From Ricinus communis (Eukaryota; Streptophyta; Magnoliopsida; Malpighiales; Euphorbiaceae), in the NCBI RefSeq assembly GCF_019578655.1, contig NC_063261.1:4844446-4908445 (forward strand): DNA of 64,000 nt, in the 5' to 3' direction. Below the pieces are notes generated by a model. That model was not told the origin of the DNA. It did not search any database and saw only the letters and a program-made list of their open reading frames with translations. A program made the position numbers and the translations under genes. The stretch's first letter is position 1. Each line of letters starts with the position of its first letter. This document shows positions 1 to 11,904 of the stretch, piece by piece.

Positions 1-1016
1 CATCAAGTGATCATCTCATTCGATTTTGAGATGAATTTTGTCGATGATTACATATACCTAAGTTTTGTACGAGTAAATACATTCTTTTGGTTTTATATGT
101 CGATCCCATCTTGCTTGCTAACAATGACATAGGCTTATTGCATAAAACAAAGAGATTTCTAGCTGAGAATTTTGAGATGGAAGATCTTGGTGATGCCTCT
201 TTTATGTTAGGCATAAAAATATATTGGGATCGCTCTCGAGGTATTCTTGGATTATCACAAAAGAGCTATATCGAAAAGGTTCTCAAAAGATATGGCATGC
301 AAGATTGCAAACTAGGTGATACCCTTCTAGCTAAATGAGACATGTTTACTCTCAATCAGTGCCCTAAGTATGGTTTTGAAAAAAAAAAGGAAATGCAGAA
401 GATTCCCTATGCCTCGGCGATAGGGAGTCTAATGTCTGCTCAGGTTTGTACACAACCTGATATCACATACATTACTAGGATGTTGAGCAAATATTTAAGT
501 AATCATGGAATAGACCATTGCGGTACTTATAAAGAACAAAAGACTTCATGCTCACATATCAGAGGTCATATAAGCTTGAGATCATTGGATATATTGGCTC
601 TGATTTTGCTGGATGCCAAGATAGTATAAAATCTGCTAGCTGTAAGTGGTATCTCTTGGAAGAGTGCTAAACAGTCCCTTATAGCCTCTTCTACCATGGT
701 AATAGAGTTCATACCATGTTATGAGGTGTCCAATCACGAGATATGGCTGCAAAATTTTATCATAGGACTACGAATAGTAGCCAGTGTGGATATACCACTG
801 AAGTTATTTTGTGATAATAAATCAACAGTTTTGTATTCTAACAATAATAGGAGCTCGACAAAGTCGAAGCATATAGACATTAAATTTCTAGTTGTTAAAG
901 AAAGAGTTCAGAGTAGACAGTTGTCTATAGAGCATATCAGTATAGACTCCATGATTGCAGATCCGATTACTATAGGATTGCCATCCAAGATGTTTCATGA
1001 GCACATGCTCGTATAG
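1..1016 (+). pseudogene. Ty1/copia pol remnant (RT C-terminus and RNase H)
   Basis: Three consecutive plus-strand reading frames carry the end of a copia reverse transcriptase and its RNase H. Around position 90-120 the catalytic box reads YVDPILLA where copia elements have YVDDILLA, so an essential aspartate is lost. It is followed by the conserved LGIKI and GLSQKSYIEKVLKRYGM segments. At 400-490 comes the PYASAIGSLM block, and at 690-1,016 the RNase H end with FCDNKSTVLYSNN and KHIDIKF. Stops at about 336 and 627 and frame changes break the gene. It is 5'-truncated by the window edge. The family is clear; the copy is dead. Its polypurine tract and LTR start follow at 1,470-1,480. Confidence 0.85.
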
Positions 1017-1636
1017 ATGTCATGTCATTTGATTATATTAAGCTTTAGTGGATGTTTGTAACTTTATATGCTTATATATTATAGACATATTTTCAGTTAT
1101 TTCGGTTATAGTATTTTGAGGTTGTCTTCTATAGAAATAAAGTTCTAGTTTATTCGCACTTTAATTTTAGTATGGTTTGATCTTACTAAGGTTTAAGGAT
1201 GGACCAGTTAGAAATAGACATGTTAATATCATATTACATGAAATTTCCTTACTACACATCCATATCATGATCCATGTCATTCAATTGTGTCAATATATGT
1301 GACCATTGATAAGTCAAGTTAGAAAAGATGTAACAAAGGCAACCTTGATCCTATGTTGGTATGGTTGACGGATCAGATTGGTTATAGATGCATTTCATAT
1401 ACGACAACAAAGTTGAGCTTATATGGTTATTTTGGCAACGCATAATTATAAGGTTATACATATAGCTCAAGTGGAAGATTGTTGGATCCTTAATCCATCA
1501 TTGAGCTTGTATGTGAATAATTATGTATTGTAGACTATCATATAAGGTTGAGCCTAATTAAAAGTGATCTAATAAGGTTTAGGTAATTTGGGTTTTAATG
1601 TATCTAATAGGATGTAGGCCTTTAATGTATAGAGAC
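1017..1636 (+). repeat. copia 3' untranslated region, polypurine tract and LTR start
   Basis: Non-coding stretch downstream of the copia RNase H. At 1,468-1,479 the purine-rich AAGTGGAAGAT directly precedes TGTTGGATCC at 1,480. This is the usual arrangement of polypurine tract and 3' LTR start in many plant copia elements. The LTR can be followed to about 1,636, where a different repeat begins at TGTCAGCACCC. Its right end was not located. Confidence 0.6.
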
Positions 1637-2814
1637 TGTCAGCACCCATTTTTCGGATTTAGATATTGAGAGAATTACAGAAAACCCAAAAGCTACTGCC
1701 TTTCTCAAGTCTCGAAAGGTTGAGAATGGGTGAATCCTAGTTAGGATTAAGAATAATTGAATCAAATTGATTTTCTAGAATCAATTTGATTTTCTAGAAT
1801 CAATTTGGACCCAATTGGTGGAAAAATTAAGTTTGAGGGGTGAAACAATAGTTTATACAAGTTTAGTGACTACATTATAAAATTTCTTAGAGCTTTTTAA
1901 CCCCTAAGCCAATTAGCTCTGCGTACAGCCAAATCGGTTGTACACAGAGCCGATTGGCTTAACATAGAGCGAATCGACTTTGTACAGTGTTATTCGGCTC
2001 TAGATAATGCTGGTTGGCTCTGTATAGTGCCAATTGGTTCAAAAATTGGATTTTCGCATCGTTTTTAGTACTTTTCATTTTAAAATGCCAAAATAAATAA
2101 AAATACCTCTTCTAGAATGTTTTATTGATAATTATTCAAATTTTTAATGGTTTTCATAATTTTCAATATTTATCGATAATCTTCATTAAACATTTTGATA
2201 AGTTTAAAAACTAAGTTTTCTAATTATGGATATTTATCAAATAAATTAGAATATTATCTAAAGCTCTAGGGTTTGATTAAACCTTCCCTTATAAATAGAA
2301 AAAGAAAGCCTTGGGCTTAGAGTTTAGTAACTGAGTACAGAATGATTCATAAGATTTTGGCATACATACTGTGATTTCTAAAAGTAAACACAAAATACAG
2401 TGACAATTTGAGGGTTCTAAAACTCATATCATCATTATTTCTTCTTTTCTGACTTCTTATGATTTTGCTATTTCGATTGGTAGAAATATGTTAGAAACAA
2501 CATGATCTACTATGTTTGGACATTTTCAAATGCTAGGAATGTTTAGGAATAATTCTTGGTATGATTTATTTGATTTGTAATATGCATGCTTCTTGGATTT
2601 TGAATTAGATAACTTCCATGTTTCTAGATTTCAAATTTGATGAATCATATGAATAGATTAACATGTTAGATAACATGATGGCATGTTTTTCTTGTGTTTA
2701 ACATGTTAAGAATTAATTCTCCTATGAGATTTATGAGATTCTCCTTCATGCATGTTTCTCGGGTTTTGAAACTGATAATTTTTATTCTTGAATTTTCAAT
2801 CTTAAATAATCATA
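1637..2814. repeat. Tat/Ogre-like LTR-type repeat, left part
   Basis: Begins TGTCAGCACCC. It shares a long imperfect match with 47,460-48,340, including the CGGATTTAGATAT start, the TCTCGAAAGG block, an array of GCCGATTGG units and the CGGTGACAA / CAGTGACAA block. Start base pair, length and gypsy-like context suggest an LTR of a Tat-type element. It is interrupted by the minus-strand copia element at 2,820. The right end was not located; AT-rich sequence of the same style continues to about 7,900. Confidence 0.55.
1905..2040. repeat. short degenerate array of GCCGATTGG units
   Basis: About five imperfect ~27-bp units built on CAGAGCCGATTGGCT and TGTACAG. The same kind of array sits at the equivalent place in the related repeat at 47,715-47,820, so it is part of the LTR family. 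Confidence 0.6.
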
Positions 2815-2819
2815 TGTAT

Positions 2820-3005
2820 TGTAAAAGTAAAAAATAAATATGAAATTGTTGTGTTTTCTATTGATCATGGAAGTATATATACATATACAATTGGAAAAGT
2901 TTTTATTCTAGAATATTCTAATTTCTATAATTATCTCTAATTAATTATACTCTGTTTTCTATTAATTACTCCATATTCTATAATATTCTAGATTATTCTA
3001 CAACA
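2820..3005 (-). repeat. copia 3' LTR
   Basis: 186-bp LTR with TG...CA ends, next to TSD TGTAT (2,815-2,819). It pairs with 7,268-7,442. Very short for a copia LTR and rich in ATTCTAGAATATTCTA-type sequence. Confidence 0.95.
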
Positions 3006-3105
3006 CTCTCCCTCAAGCTGGAGCATAGATATCAATCATGCCCAGCTTGTTACAAAAGTAGTCCACTCTAACTCCATTCAAAGCTTTCGTAAATATATCC
3101 CCTAT

Positions 3106-4437
3106 CTATTCTCCTGTCTTCACATAACTAGTAGTGATTAGGCCCTGTTGTAGTTTTTCATGAACAAAGTGACAATCAATCTCGATGTGTTTTATTCGTT
3201 CATGAAACACTGGATTAGCAGCAATGTGAAGTGCAGCTTTATTATCACACCAAAGTCTTGCCGGTAAAGACAATTTTATACCAATTTCCATCAAAAGTTG
3301 GTATATCCATATAATTTCACATGTTGCTTTTGCCATAGCTCTGTATTCTGACTCCGCGCTTAATCGGGATACAAAATTTTGCTTCTTACTTTTCCATGAG
3401 ACTAGATTCCCTCCAAGAAAAACACAATAGCTTGTAGTGGATCTTCTGTCCATTTTAGAACCTGCCCAATCTGCATCCGAGAAGCATTCGATTTGAGTGT
3501 GCCCATGATTTTGATAGAGAATTCCTTGTCCTAGAGCTCCTTTTAGATAACACAATATTTGTTCTAAGGCTGCCCAATGATGAACTGTTGGAGCTGCCAT
3601 AAATTGACTAATAACACTAACTAAATAGGCAATATCAGGTCGAGTTATTGTCAGGTAATTCAACTTCCCAACTAGCCGTCTATATCTCTCAAGATGCTCA
3701 AATAATTCACCATCTTCTGTGAATTTCATATTAGGATGCATTGGTGCATTGCATGGTTTTGCCCCCAGTTTTCCTGTTTCTTGCAGTAAATCAAGGACAT
3801 ATTTTCGCTGGGACAGAAAAATACCTTTCTTGCTTCTCATTACCTCAACACCCAAAAAATATTTCAGATTTCCCAAATCCTTCGTGTGAAACTGGGAATG
3901 AAGGAAGGACTTAAGTGATGAAATACATGTAGAATTACTCCTAGTGATTACAATATCATCCATATATACCACTAACAGAATGATGCCAGATTCCGAGTGT
4001 TTATAGAAAACTGAGTGATCAGATTTGCATTTTCTCATCCCAAATGTCTCAACAGCTTCACTAAATTTTCCAAACCAAGCTCGCGAGCTTTGTTTCAACC
4101 CATATAATGATTTGTGAAGATGACATACTTTCCCAGAATCCGCTTGAGCAACAAATCCAGGTGGTTGCTCCATGTAAACTTCTTCCTTAAGATCACCATG
4201 AAGAAAGGCATTTTTGATGTCCAGTTGATGTAATGGCCAGTCATGTGTAGCGGCTAGAGAGATAAAAATCCAAACATATGCCATTTTAGCAATAGGAGAG
4301 AAAGTATTAGAATAATCAATTCCATAAGTCTGAGCATAGCCTTTTGCTACTAAGCGGGCTTTGAGGTGAGCCACTGACCTATCCGATCGCCTTTTTGCCT
4401 GTAGGTAAATCAACCAATTGCCAAGTACCATTTGCAT
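3106..4437 (-). pseudogene. copia reverse transcriptase and RNase H
   Basis: Longest open segment of the element (about 440 residues). RT motifs run from LKARLVAKGYAQ through DIKNAFLHGDL, LYGLKQSSRAWF and the catalytic VVYMDDIVI. RNase H follows with DADWAGS, SAESEYRAMA, WCDNKAALHIAANP and HIEIDCHFVHEKL. The frame with the preceding integrase C-terminal segment is lost near 4,380-4,400. The 3' end meets a stop at about 3,106, before the last residues typical of copia pol. Catalytic aspartates look intact here, but the polyprotein is broken elsewhere. Confidence 0.93.
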
Positions 4438-5011
4438 CTAATGCATTCATCTCTTCTATCATGGCGAGACGACAACCAGAGTGAGATAAAGCTTCATGCA
4501 CTATTTTAGGAATAGTGATGGGATCGATAGAGGCAATAAAAGAATAGGAAGAAGGTGACAAATGATCATAAGATACAAAGGAAGAAATGGGGTAAGTGCA
4601 CTGACGCTTACCTTTTCGAATGGCAATAGGAAGGTCCAAGTCGGGAGAAGGATTTGATGATGAAGAAGCCATAGGTACAGGACATGAATCGCTGGAAACC
4701 GGCCTTCTGGAATAGACATGGTGAATAGGTGGTTGCTGAATTTGTGGTGGATTGGAGTCCGTAGCTACTATGCTGGTAGTCATATAAATCAACCAATCAT
4801 CATCCTCAGCTTGTTCTGAAGAAGGAGATACAAAGAAAAATCGAGTGCTTTCGAAAAAAGTAACATCAGTAGATACCAAGTATCGATTAAGATCAGGACA
4901 ATAACAACGATAACCCTTCTGAAGACGAGAATAACCAAGAAAGACACACTTAAGAGACTTAGGATCTAATTTTGTAATATGAGGACGGACATCTCTGACA
5001 AAAATGTACAC
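4379..5011 (-). pseudogene. copia integrase C-terminal / linker segment
   Basis: Continues the polyprotein between integrase core and RT. It carries the GKxxGY-type block seen as KCVFLGYSRLQKGYRCYCP, then a Ser/Pro-rich linker, then the start of the RT lead-in with NGTWQLVDLP. It is in a different frame from the integrase core upstream and from RT downstream, which shows two frame-breaking indels. Confidence 0.85.
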
Positions 5012-6109
5012 CCAAAGATTCGTGGTTTGATAGGAAATAGAGGTTTATTAGGAAACAGAATACTATAAGGAGGCTTACCATGAAGGACAGAAGATGGCAT
5101 ACGATTGATTAAGAAACAAGCGGTTGAAACCGCATCAGGCCATAATGATTTAGGAACTTGCATAAGAAATAGAAAAGCTCTAGCTGTTTTAAGGAGGTGC
5201 CTATTTTTCCTTTCAGTTACACCATTCTGAGGTGTATTAACACAAGAAGTTTGATGAAGAATACCATTTTGAGTCATGTAAGTTTGAAAAGAGTGGGATA
5301 AGTATTCTTTTGCATTGTCACTTTTTAAGTTAAGCATAGAAAGATTAAATTGTGTTTTATTTTCAGCACAAAAATAAAAAAAAATGTGAAAATAACTCAA
5401 AACGATTTTTCATTAAATAAAGCCAAGTAACACGAGAATAATCATCTACAAAAGTGACAAAATAACGAAATCCAGTTTTAAACACTACGGAATAAGGACC
5501 CCAAATGTCAGAATGAACTAACTCAAAAGGACTACTAGCCCGTTTATTGACTCTTGGACCTGAAAACACACAATGATGTTTGGCAAACTGACAAGACTCA
5601 CAATTTAAAGTAGATATACTAGAAAACTGAGGATATAACTGTTTAAGTAGCGGAAGTGATGGATGACCCAATCGACAGTGAATATCGAATGGACTGAGGG
5701 CACTGGAACATGCAATGGGTTTAGGCACCTGAGTATCCAATATGTATAGTCCTCCTGACTCATGTCCTCTAGCAATAGTCTTCTTTGTCATAAGATCCTG
5801 AAAGAGACAGTAGTCAGGAAAAAATGAGATACAACAATTTAATGCTCGAGTAAGTTTGCTAACAGAGATTAAGTTAAAGGAAAATTGTGGAAGATGTAAG
5901 ACAGATGATAAAGAAAGGGATGAAGTTGCATTAATAGTGCCTGAGCCAATAACACGTGAGGGCGATCCATCTGCTAAACTAACAGTGCTAGAAGAGGAAT
6001 GTGGTTGAAAAGAGGAAAATAGATTGGGGTTGCCTGTCATATGATTTGTAGTACCAGAATCAATATGAAGAGGAAAGAAGACATTGACTTGGATTACCTG
6101 AGTCGGCAA
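4966..6109 (-). pseudogene. copia protease end, GAG-pre-integrase and integrase core
   Basis: Two overlapping frames. The first (6,109-5,363) has the protease signature DSGTTNHMTG, the zinc-binding H-H-C-C region HCRLGHPS...CESCQFAKHH, and the integrase start SDIWGPY with FVDDYSRVTWLY. The second (5,400-4,966) has SDNAKEY, TPQNGVTERKNRHLL and the tail of the DDE domain. The break lies in an A/T homopolymer near 5,375-5,395, a typical slippage site. Confidence 0.9.
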
Positions 6110-6136
6110 TAGCAGTGATAGGCTACGAGGAAGACC

Positions 6137-7066
6137 TTAATGTCTCTTGATATTGAGAGAATTTAGCATATTCATCTGCAGAAACCATGATTGTCTTATC
6201 AGTTGGTTGAGGAGAAGGAGTTGTAGTAGCTGCAATATGCGCAGACGGATTCTTTTGAAGCCTATTTTGCAATTTCTTGTAAGTTCATTTTGTGTGTCTG
6301 GGCTCATGACAATAGTAGTAGACATCTCCCCCTTGTTCTGAAACCCGATTACTTGAACTTCCCCCTTTATTAATGTTCCTGCTGAATCGCCCAGAATCAG
6401 TATTTCGACTGATGAAGGCATTAGTCGGCTGAGATGGAGCAACTGATGCAGTTGATTCATTGCGGACAACCCTACTAAAAGTCTCCTGCAACATTGGAAT
6501 TTGGGGACTGGAAAGAATTTGAGATTTTACCGACTCAAATTCAGGATGAAGACCAGCAAGAAAACTCATTACAACTATTTGTTCTCGTTGAGCCTGTTGG
6601 ACTGTCACGTCAGGACTAAAGGGTAATAAAACATTAAGCTCCTCATAAGTACGCTTAAAGTTCATAAAATAAGCAGTGAGAGATTGATATTGCTGTTCAG
6701 TACGATGAAAGCTCCGACACACATCATAAATACGAGAAATATTGCCTTTTTACCCGAATACATAAAATCTATATAATCCATTAATTCCTTAACATACTCA
6801 CAGTGATCAATGAGAGGAAGTATTTCACCGTCAATTGAGTTCCTCAGCTGTAAGAATATGCGGGCATCATCTGTTAACCAAGCTTCCTTGGTATTGTCAT
6901 CCGGAGGATTATCTGTTAGGTGATAAGCCTTGTTGATGCTTCGTAAATACACACGTACAGTCTTGCTCCATCCACGAAAATTGGACCAATTTAATTTTTG
7001 ATCCGTAATTTTCGTCATTGCCGGAATGATATCAATAGTGACAGAAACTGATTTGGTACCACTCAT
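6137..7066 (-). pseudogene. copia gag
   Basis: Gag starts at the ATG on 7,066 (MSGTKS) and reads through LNWSNFRGWSKTV, a normal copia gag N-terminus. It shifts frame near 6,720 and continues with CRSFHRTEQQYQSLTAYF and EFESVKSQIL. The zinc knuckle region near 6,285-6,310 is degenerate (VYYYCHEPRHTK), with the first cysteine replaced, and a further frame change follows. Confidence 0.85.
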
Positions 7067-7253
7067 GATTACAACAGTAGGAAGCAGAGAACAAAATGGA
7101 TAATAGCAGTGTCCAAATAACAAAGACACAGGCAACAAAGAAAGAAACACCACAAGAATCTCACAGTACTGCTCACTAAGACAGAAAATTATTTTTAACA
7201 AATGATTGCTCACTTGGGCAATCTGAAGCAAAGGAGGATCAGATAATCATATT

Positions 7254-7267
7254 AGGCTCTGATACCA
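7254..7267 (-). other. copia primer binding site
   Basis: TGGTATCAGAGCCT on the minus strand directly follows the 5' LTR end. It is complementary to the 3' end of initiator tRNA-Met, the usual primer of plant copia elements. Confidence 0.93.
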
Positions 7268-7442
7268 TGTAAAAGTAGAAAATATTGTTGTGTTTCCTAT
7301 TGATCATGGAAGTATATATATATACAATTGGAAAAGTTTTTATTCTAGAATATTCTAATTTTTAGAATTATCTCTAATTAATTATACTCTATCTTCTATT
7401 AATTACTCCATATTCTATAATATTCTATATTATTCTACAACA
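7268..7442 (-). repeat. copia 5' LTR
   Basis: 175-bp partner of the LTR at 2,820-3,005, with TSD TGTAT at 7,443-7,447. Confidence 0.95.
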
Positions 7443-7447
7443 TGTAT

Positions 7448-8178
7448 AAATCAATATGTTAGGTAATGTTGATAATCAATATGTTCACATAATTTAGATC
7501 TAGGCATGTTAGATTTACATGATTAGTTTAATGTCCATGTTCTTAGAGATTTGCCATGTTTTAGGAACTGCCATGTTCATTCATTGTAATTTTCCCTTTT
7601 CATTACTTTGATCTTCTTTGTTTTAAAATTAGGTTTATTTATGTGCTTTTGTTGCAATACAAAACACTAGTGCTATTTTGCTTGGAGTTGTTGCAAGCTT
7701 GAGATTATGCAGTTAAAGAAGCTTCAACTCTTCTGTTCTGGCAGCATGCTTGTGTTGTTCTTTCGCTTTCAGCATTTTTACTTCTCTACTTTCATATGCT
7801 GCTTTTATACGTCTAATGTTTGTTTCTCTTAACATTCTAGTTTGATATAGGCATGTTGAGTTTTTGGGTTTGATAAAAGTATCAATATTACTCGAGGTTA
7901 TGAAAAAGGTTTGAGAATCAAGAAGAATTAATTAGAATATGAGATTGATATCTATGCAGCAGTTATGAAGATGATACTCTCACCAAAATAGTGTTAGAGG
8001 TTAATTTTTTTATGTATAGGTATTTCAAAACCATACTCTCACTAAATACTTTAATTGTTCTTGATATATAAATACTAACATGTCGATGAGAAGCTTTTGT
8101 ACACATGTTCTGTTTACAAAGTGATGACATGGTCAACAATGGCCTTAGCCATCGGCATCACCATACTCTTTAAGTAAT
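7448..8178. other. AT-rich repeat remnant, no gene seen
   Basis: Resumes the sequence interrupted by the copia insertion, with TATGTTAG/ACATG-rich text resembling 2,470-2,814. No coding potential or element end could be assigned. Confidence 0.4.
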
Positions 8179-8604
8179 ATGGTAGTAAAATCAATGACTA
8201 ATGTAATTGAAAATTGTAAAGATTTTCCAAAACCATGTGAAGAAGATGATTTGCCCAGCGATATTGAGATCAGCGGTTATCCAAAGTCCAAGTTATTCAA
8301 CGCCCGGGCAGAAGTCTCCAGCGACCATGACCATTAGTCCCAGCAGAGTAGGTGAGAGAAATGAAATAAACACAAGCAATGGCGTGTGAAAGAGGAAATC
8401 AAACATTCTATGACTCTATCTGCCTATCTTGAAGACGTTAATATTCCTTTTGGGAAAAAGGAAGAACTCAAACGAGTAGAAAATGAAAGTTTTTTGTTTA
8501 TTTTTTTAAATATTATCATAAATGTATTCAATTATTTCAAAATAATAAACACTGTATATTTCAATTTTAATGGATTTACTGCTAGCCACATCATTACTAA
8601 ATAA
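8179..8604 (+). pseudogene. exon-like coding fragment of unknown origin
   Basis: From ATG 8,179 an open frame runs about 52 codons to a TAG at 8,335, with an acidic, low-repeat composition (FPKPCEEDDLPSDIEISGYP). After two stops a second frame gives EEIKHSMTLSAYLEDVNIPF and then becomes AT-rich and featureless. The codon texture differs from the surrounding AT-rich DNA and could be exons of a decayed or captured host gene. I do not recognise the family. Confidence 0.25.
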
Positions 8605-8890
8605 CGCTGTTAATCATTTTGTTGGATTGAAGAGTTCAAATTATAAATTATTGATAGTTTAATGACTTATTTGCATTTAAAACTAGTTTAAGGGCTAATT
8701 TGCTTCCTCATATTAAATATTAGGGGCAAAAATGTACCTTTTTCCAAAAACAATATTCTTCTAGCGCTATATATTAATATACTAATTATATTTATTATTA
8801 AAAATAAAAAAAATGTATAAAGAAAAAGCTAAACACTAGGCCGACTTAATTTAGGTTGGAAAAGATATGGGAACCTTCGTTTTATTCTTT

Positions 8891-9224
8891 TACTTCTTTT
8901 TGAAGGAGATGAAAGTTTTTTCCAACGGCTAATTGATAATTTCTATATAATAATATTATTAAAACTAAGAAAAGATATATTTTATAAAAGTTATCTACTG
9001 ATAAATGAATAATTTATAAAATATCAGTTAATGAATATTTATTAAATTTTTATATTTTACTTCCTTTTCAAGGAAATAAAAGCTTTTTTCAACAGCTAAG
9101 TGATAATTTCTATATAATAATATAATTAAAGACTAAAAAAAATATTTTATTAAAGTTATCTACTGATAAATGAATAATTTATAAATTATCAGTCAATTAA
9201 TATTTATTAAATTTTTATATTTTA
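8891..9224. repeat. two tandem copies of a ~167-bp AT-rich unit
   Basis: Unit 1 is 8,891-9,057 and unit 2 is 9,058-9,224. Both contain CAACRGCTAA, TGATAATTTCTATATAATAATAT, TTATCTACTGATAAATGAAT and end TTTATTAAATTTTTATATTTTA. They differ by scattered substitutions. Confidence 0.85.
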
Positions 9225-9699
9225 ATTATTTGTATAAGAATTCTTTTATCAAAATTCATATACAACTTATATATTAAAAAAATATATAGTCAAAAATTAT
9301 TATTCGTATATAAAATTTTAAAATTTACTATGTATATACATAAAAAGAATAACTACCCAAATAAAGATATACAATTAATTTAGGGACAAAATTTTTAGAA
9401 ATGATAATAGTTACATAGATATATAATAAATATAATAAATAGAGTTTTCAAATCTAATATTTAGAAAATAAAATGTTACAAAATGCTTCAAGTTGTCCAA
9501 AAAAAAGGTGTCTTATTATATATTTTTTTTTTCTTTATGTATATTTTTGGACTAACTTTCTTTTATATATTTGATCAATTATTAATTGACATTTTCATTG
9601 GCCCCTAAAGGATTTGTAAGAAATATTTATTCTATAAACGAAATCATTAATTTAGTACATTGATTTTCAATGCCGAAAAGATTTACTATTTGATTAAAG
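9225..9699. other. AT-rich intergenic DNA
   Basis: No open frame of note, no element ends and no sequence repeated elsewhere in the window that I could see. Confidence 0.5.
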
Positions 9700-9976
9700 T
9701 TTTTAATTGGCAAAAGGTACAGATAATGTAATATCCAAAATGTTTTTTTTAATAATGATAATATTAATATTAAATAATAAATGAGTTTTTATTTCAGTAA
9801 ATTTTACTTTACTTTTATTTGGTTTAAAGGGAATGATTTAAATGCAATTTGGAATTTTAATGCTAGACAAATAAAGAAATTATTTTCTATATCTAATTAG
9901 TTTGATTTTTAAGAAATTAATTAAATAAATTTTTTTGAAAAAATAAATTATATTTTTGGTCATCTAATACTTTCTC

Positions 9977-9979
<3 letters not shown>

Positions 9980-10032
<53 letters not shown>
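9980..10032. repeat. (AT)n microsatellite
   Basis: About 26 uninterrupted TA dinucleotides inside the solo LTR. Confidence 0.98.
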
Positions 10033-10035
<3 letters not shown>

Positions 10036-10565
10036 TAAGATTCTATACTTGAGAGTTATGGAAGAATTAGTAAAGGATATTTTATAAAAGAATTATTGGG
10101 GAAAAGGGCATTTTAATTAGCTAATGGTGTTGATTTTAATTGAAAAATAGTTAGTACATTGATTAATTAAATTAATTAAGTGTTAGGATTAAATTGAAAA
10201 TTTAATTTGGAATAAAGATAAAAAGAATAATTTTATTAATATGAGGTTTTAATGAAAATTTGTGTATTTGGTATTTTTATCATTAAATATGTCGGCAATG
10301 GCTTTTTGGTAATTTTACATTTAAAAGCAAAGGTAATTATGTAATTGTATATTTTCAATAATTATAATTTGGCCTAAATTAAATAGTTAGGGGCTTAATT
10401 GAAAAACTAAAAAAAAAGTTTAAGGATTAATTAAAAATTTTGCAGGATGAAATTGTTAGTAATTAAAAAGTTGAGGGACTAAATGGTAAAGAAAAAAGTT
10501 TAGGGACTAATTGCCGATAAGGAAAGAAAGAAAAGAAAAGGAAAAGACGAAAGGAAGAAGAAGGG

Positions 10566-10570
<5 letters not shown>

Positions 10571-10596
<26 letters not shown>
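10571..10596. repeat. (GA)n microsatellite
   Basis: Run of GA dinucleotides in the GC-rich part of the solo LTR. It generates Arg/Glu and Ser/Leu low-complexity reading frames on both strands. Confidence 0.95.
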
Positions 10597-11904
10597 CGTC
10601 AGCTTCCATGGCCGACGGAGGAGGCGCCCGTCTAGGGCTCGGCGAAGCTGGCCGGAGGTGCAACTAGCGCCGCCGAGCTCAAGGGTGGCAAAGGTGGCAG
10701 CGTTAGGGACGACGGCAGGCGGCGAAAAGGGAGGAAAGCAGCAACTTTTTTGGACGCCGTTCATAGCGTTTCCGGCGTCGGTAGCCACTATTTTTGGTGG
10801 CGATCGACTCCCCTTGGCCTGGGCTTCATTTTGGCAGCAGTAGCGACGCGACGCTAATGGTGGCTGGAGTTGGAAGTTCGCGGTGGAAAGAGAAAATGGA
10901 TGGCAGCCGGCGTTTTCTGGTTTTTCCGGCGAGCTCCGGCGACTTTGGCTGATCAGAGGACATATCTGGACTTTTCTCAGCTCAAGCTTTCTAATGGCAC
11001 CGGTTTCGTGGCGATCGGACTCCGTTTGAAAATTGACGACCGAGATCATCCGTAAATCTCTTTGAATGATCGGGGGTCGGATCAGAAGATCAGAAGCGGG
11101 GATCATCATCAGCGCATCGTTTCGAGTCCATTGGTGCATTCAGATCATCGATCGAACTCCGGCAGCTGGGGGCGAGTCGACCGAGCGATCAAGCGTCTCT
11201 GTAATTTTCTCTGGCCCATTGATTTTAGAATTCTTTGGTAAATTATATGTTTATTGAATTGTGTTGAGCATTAGAGATTTTATGTGTTAAAATAATGGTT
11301 TGTCGGTCTGTCTGCCTTTAGTCGTGATTTGTGATGTGTAGCGGAGTCGGAAAAAATAGTGAAATATTGGGGACCCGACTCCCATTAAAATAAATTGTTG
11401 AATATTTGAAGTGTTTTCTAGCAGGTCCTAGACCCGTTTTAGGGGGGGAGGGGGGGCAGGTAAATATCTATATTTTAGGGGAGGTTCTGCCGAATTTTCG
11501 GTAGAATTTACCTTAGTCGAAATTCTTAGATAGTCGGTCCTAAGAATCTAGACCTAGGGTAAACGGTCAAATGTTTCAATGTTATTGATGAATTGTTTTT
11601 GTAATTAGATAATCCATCAGTTCGGCTCGCTCCACCCGAGGCCTCGGAGCAGAGCTAGGAGGTCGTCAAAGCTGTGAGTTAAAGTCATATTTCTATTTAC
11701 ATGTGTTATGTTGAGATTTTACGAATAATTTTGATTACATGATTTAATACTTTAATCAGTTATTTTAATCGCTATTTATATAAGTTTCATTTTCTGCAGT
11801 ACGATTTTATTGTTTTGTGTTGACTCGAGATGGGACGACTGTAGAACATGAACCAGAGACAAAAAATAAAGGAGTAAAGGTCTGTAAATTTTAAAAAGGT
11901 AAAT

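Larger units (their letters stand above)
2820..7442 (-). mobile_element. complete Ty1/copia retrotransposon, mutated
   Basis: An almost canonical LTR element on the minus strand. LTRs of 186 bp (2,820-3,005) and 175 bp (7,268-7,442) begin TGTTGTAG and end CTTTTACA in element orientation. Identical 5-bp target-site duplications TGTAT flank it at 2,815-2,819 and 7,443-7,447. The primer binding site TGGTATCAGAGCCT (7,254-7,267, minus) matches initiator tRNA-Met. The polypurine tract TTGAGGGAGAG abuts the left LTR. Domain order gag-PR-IN-RT-RNase H is copia order. LTRs differ by several substitutions and small indels, and the coding region has several frameshifts, so the insertion is not recent and is not autonomous. 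Confidence 0.95.

Noticed and set aside
10507..11139. Overlapping open frames of 110-210 codons on both strands in GC-rich DNA
   Set aside because: They lie inside a solo LTR bounded by GATAA duplications, and their products are low complexity from GA and GC-rich runs.
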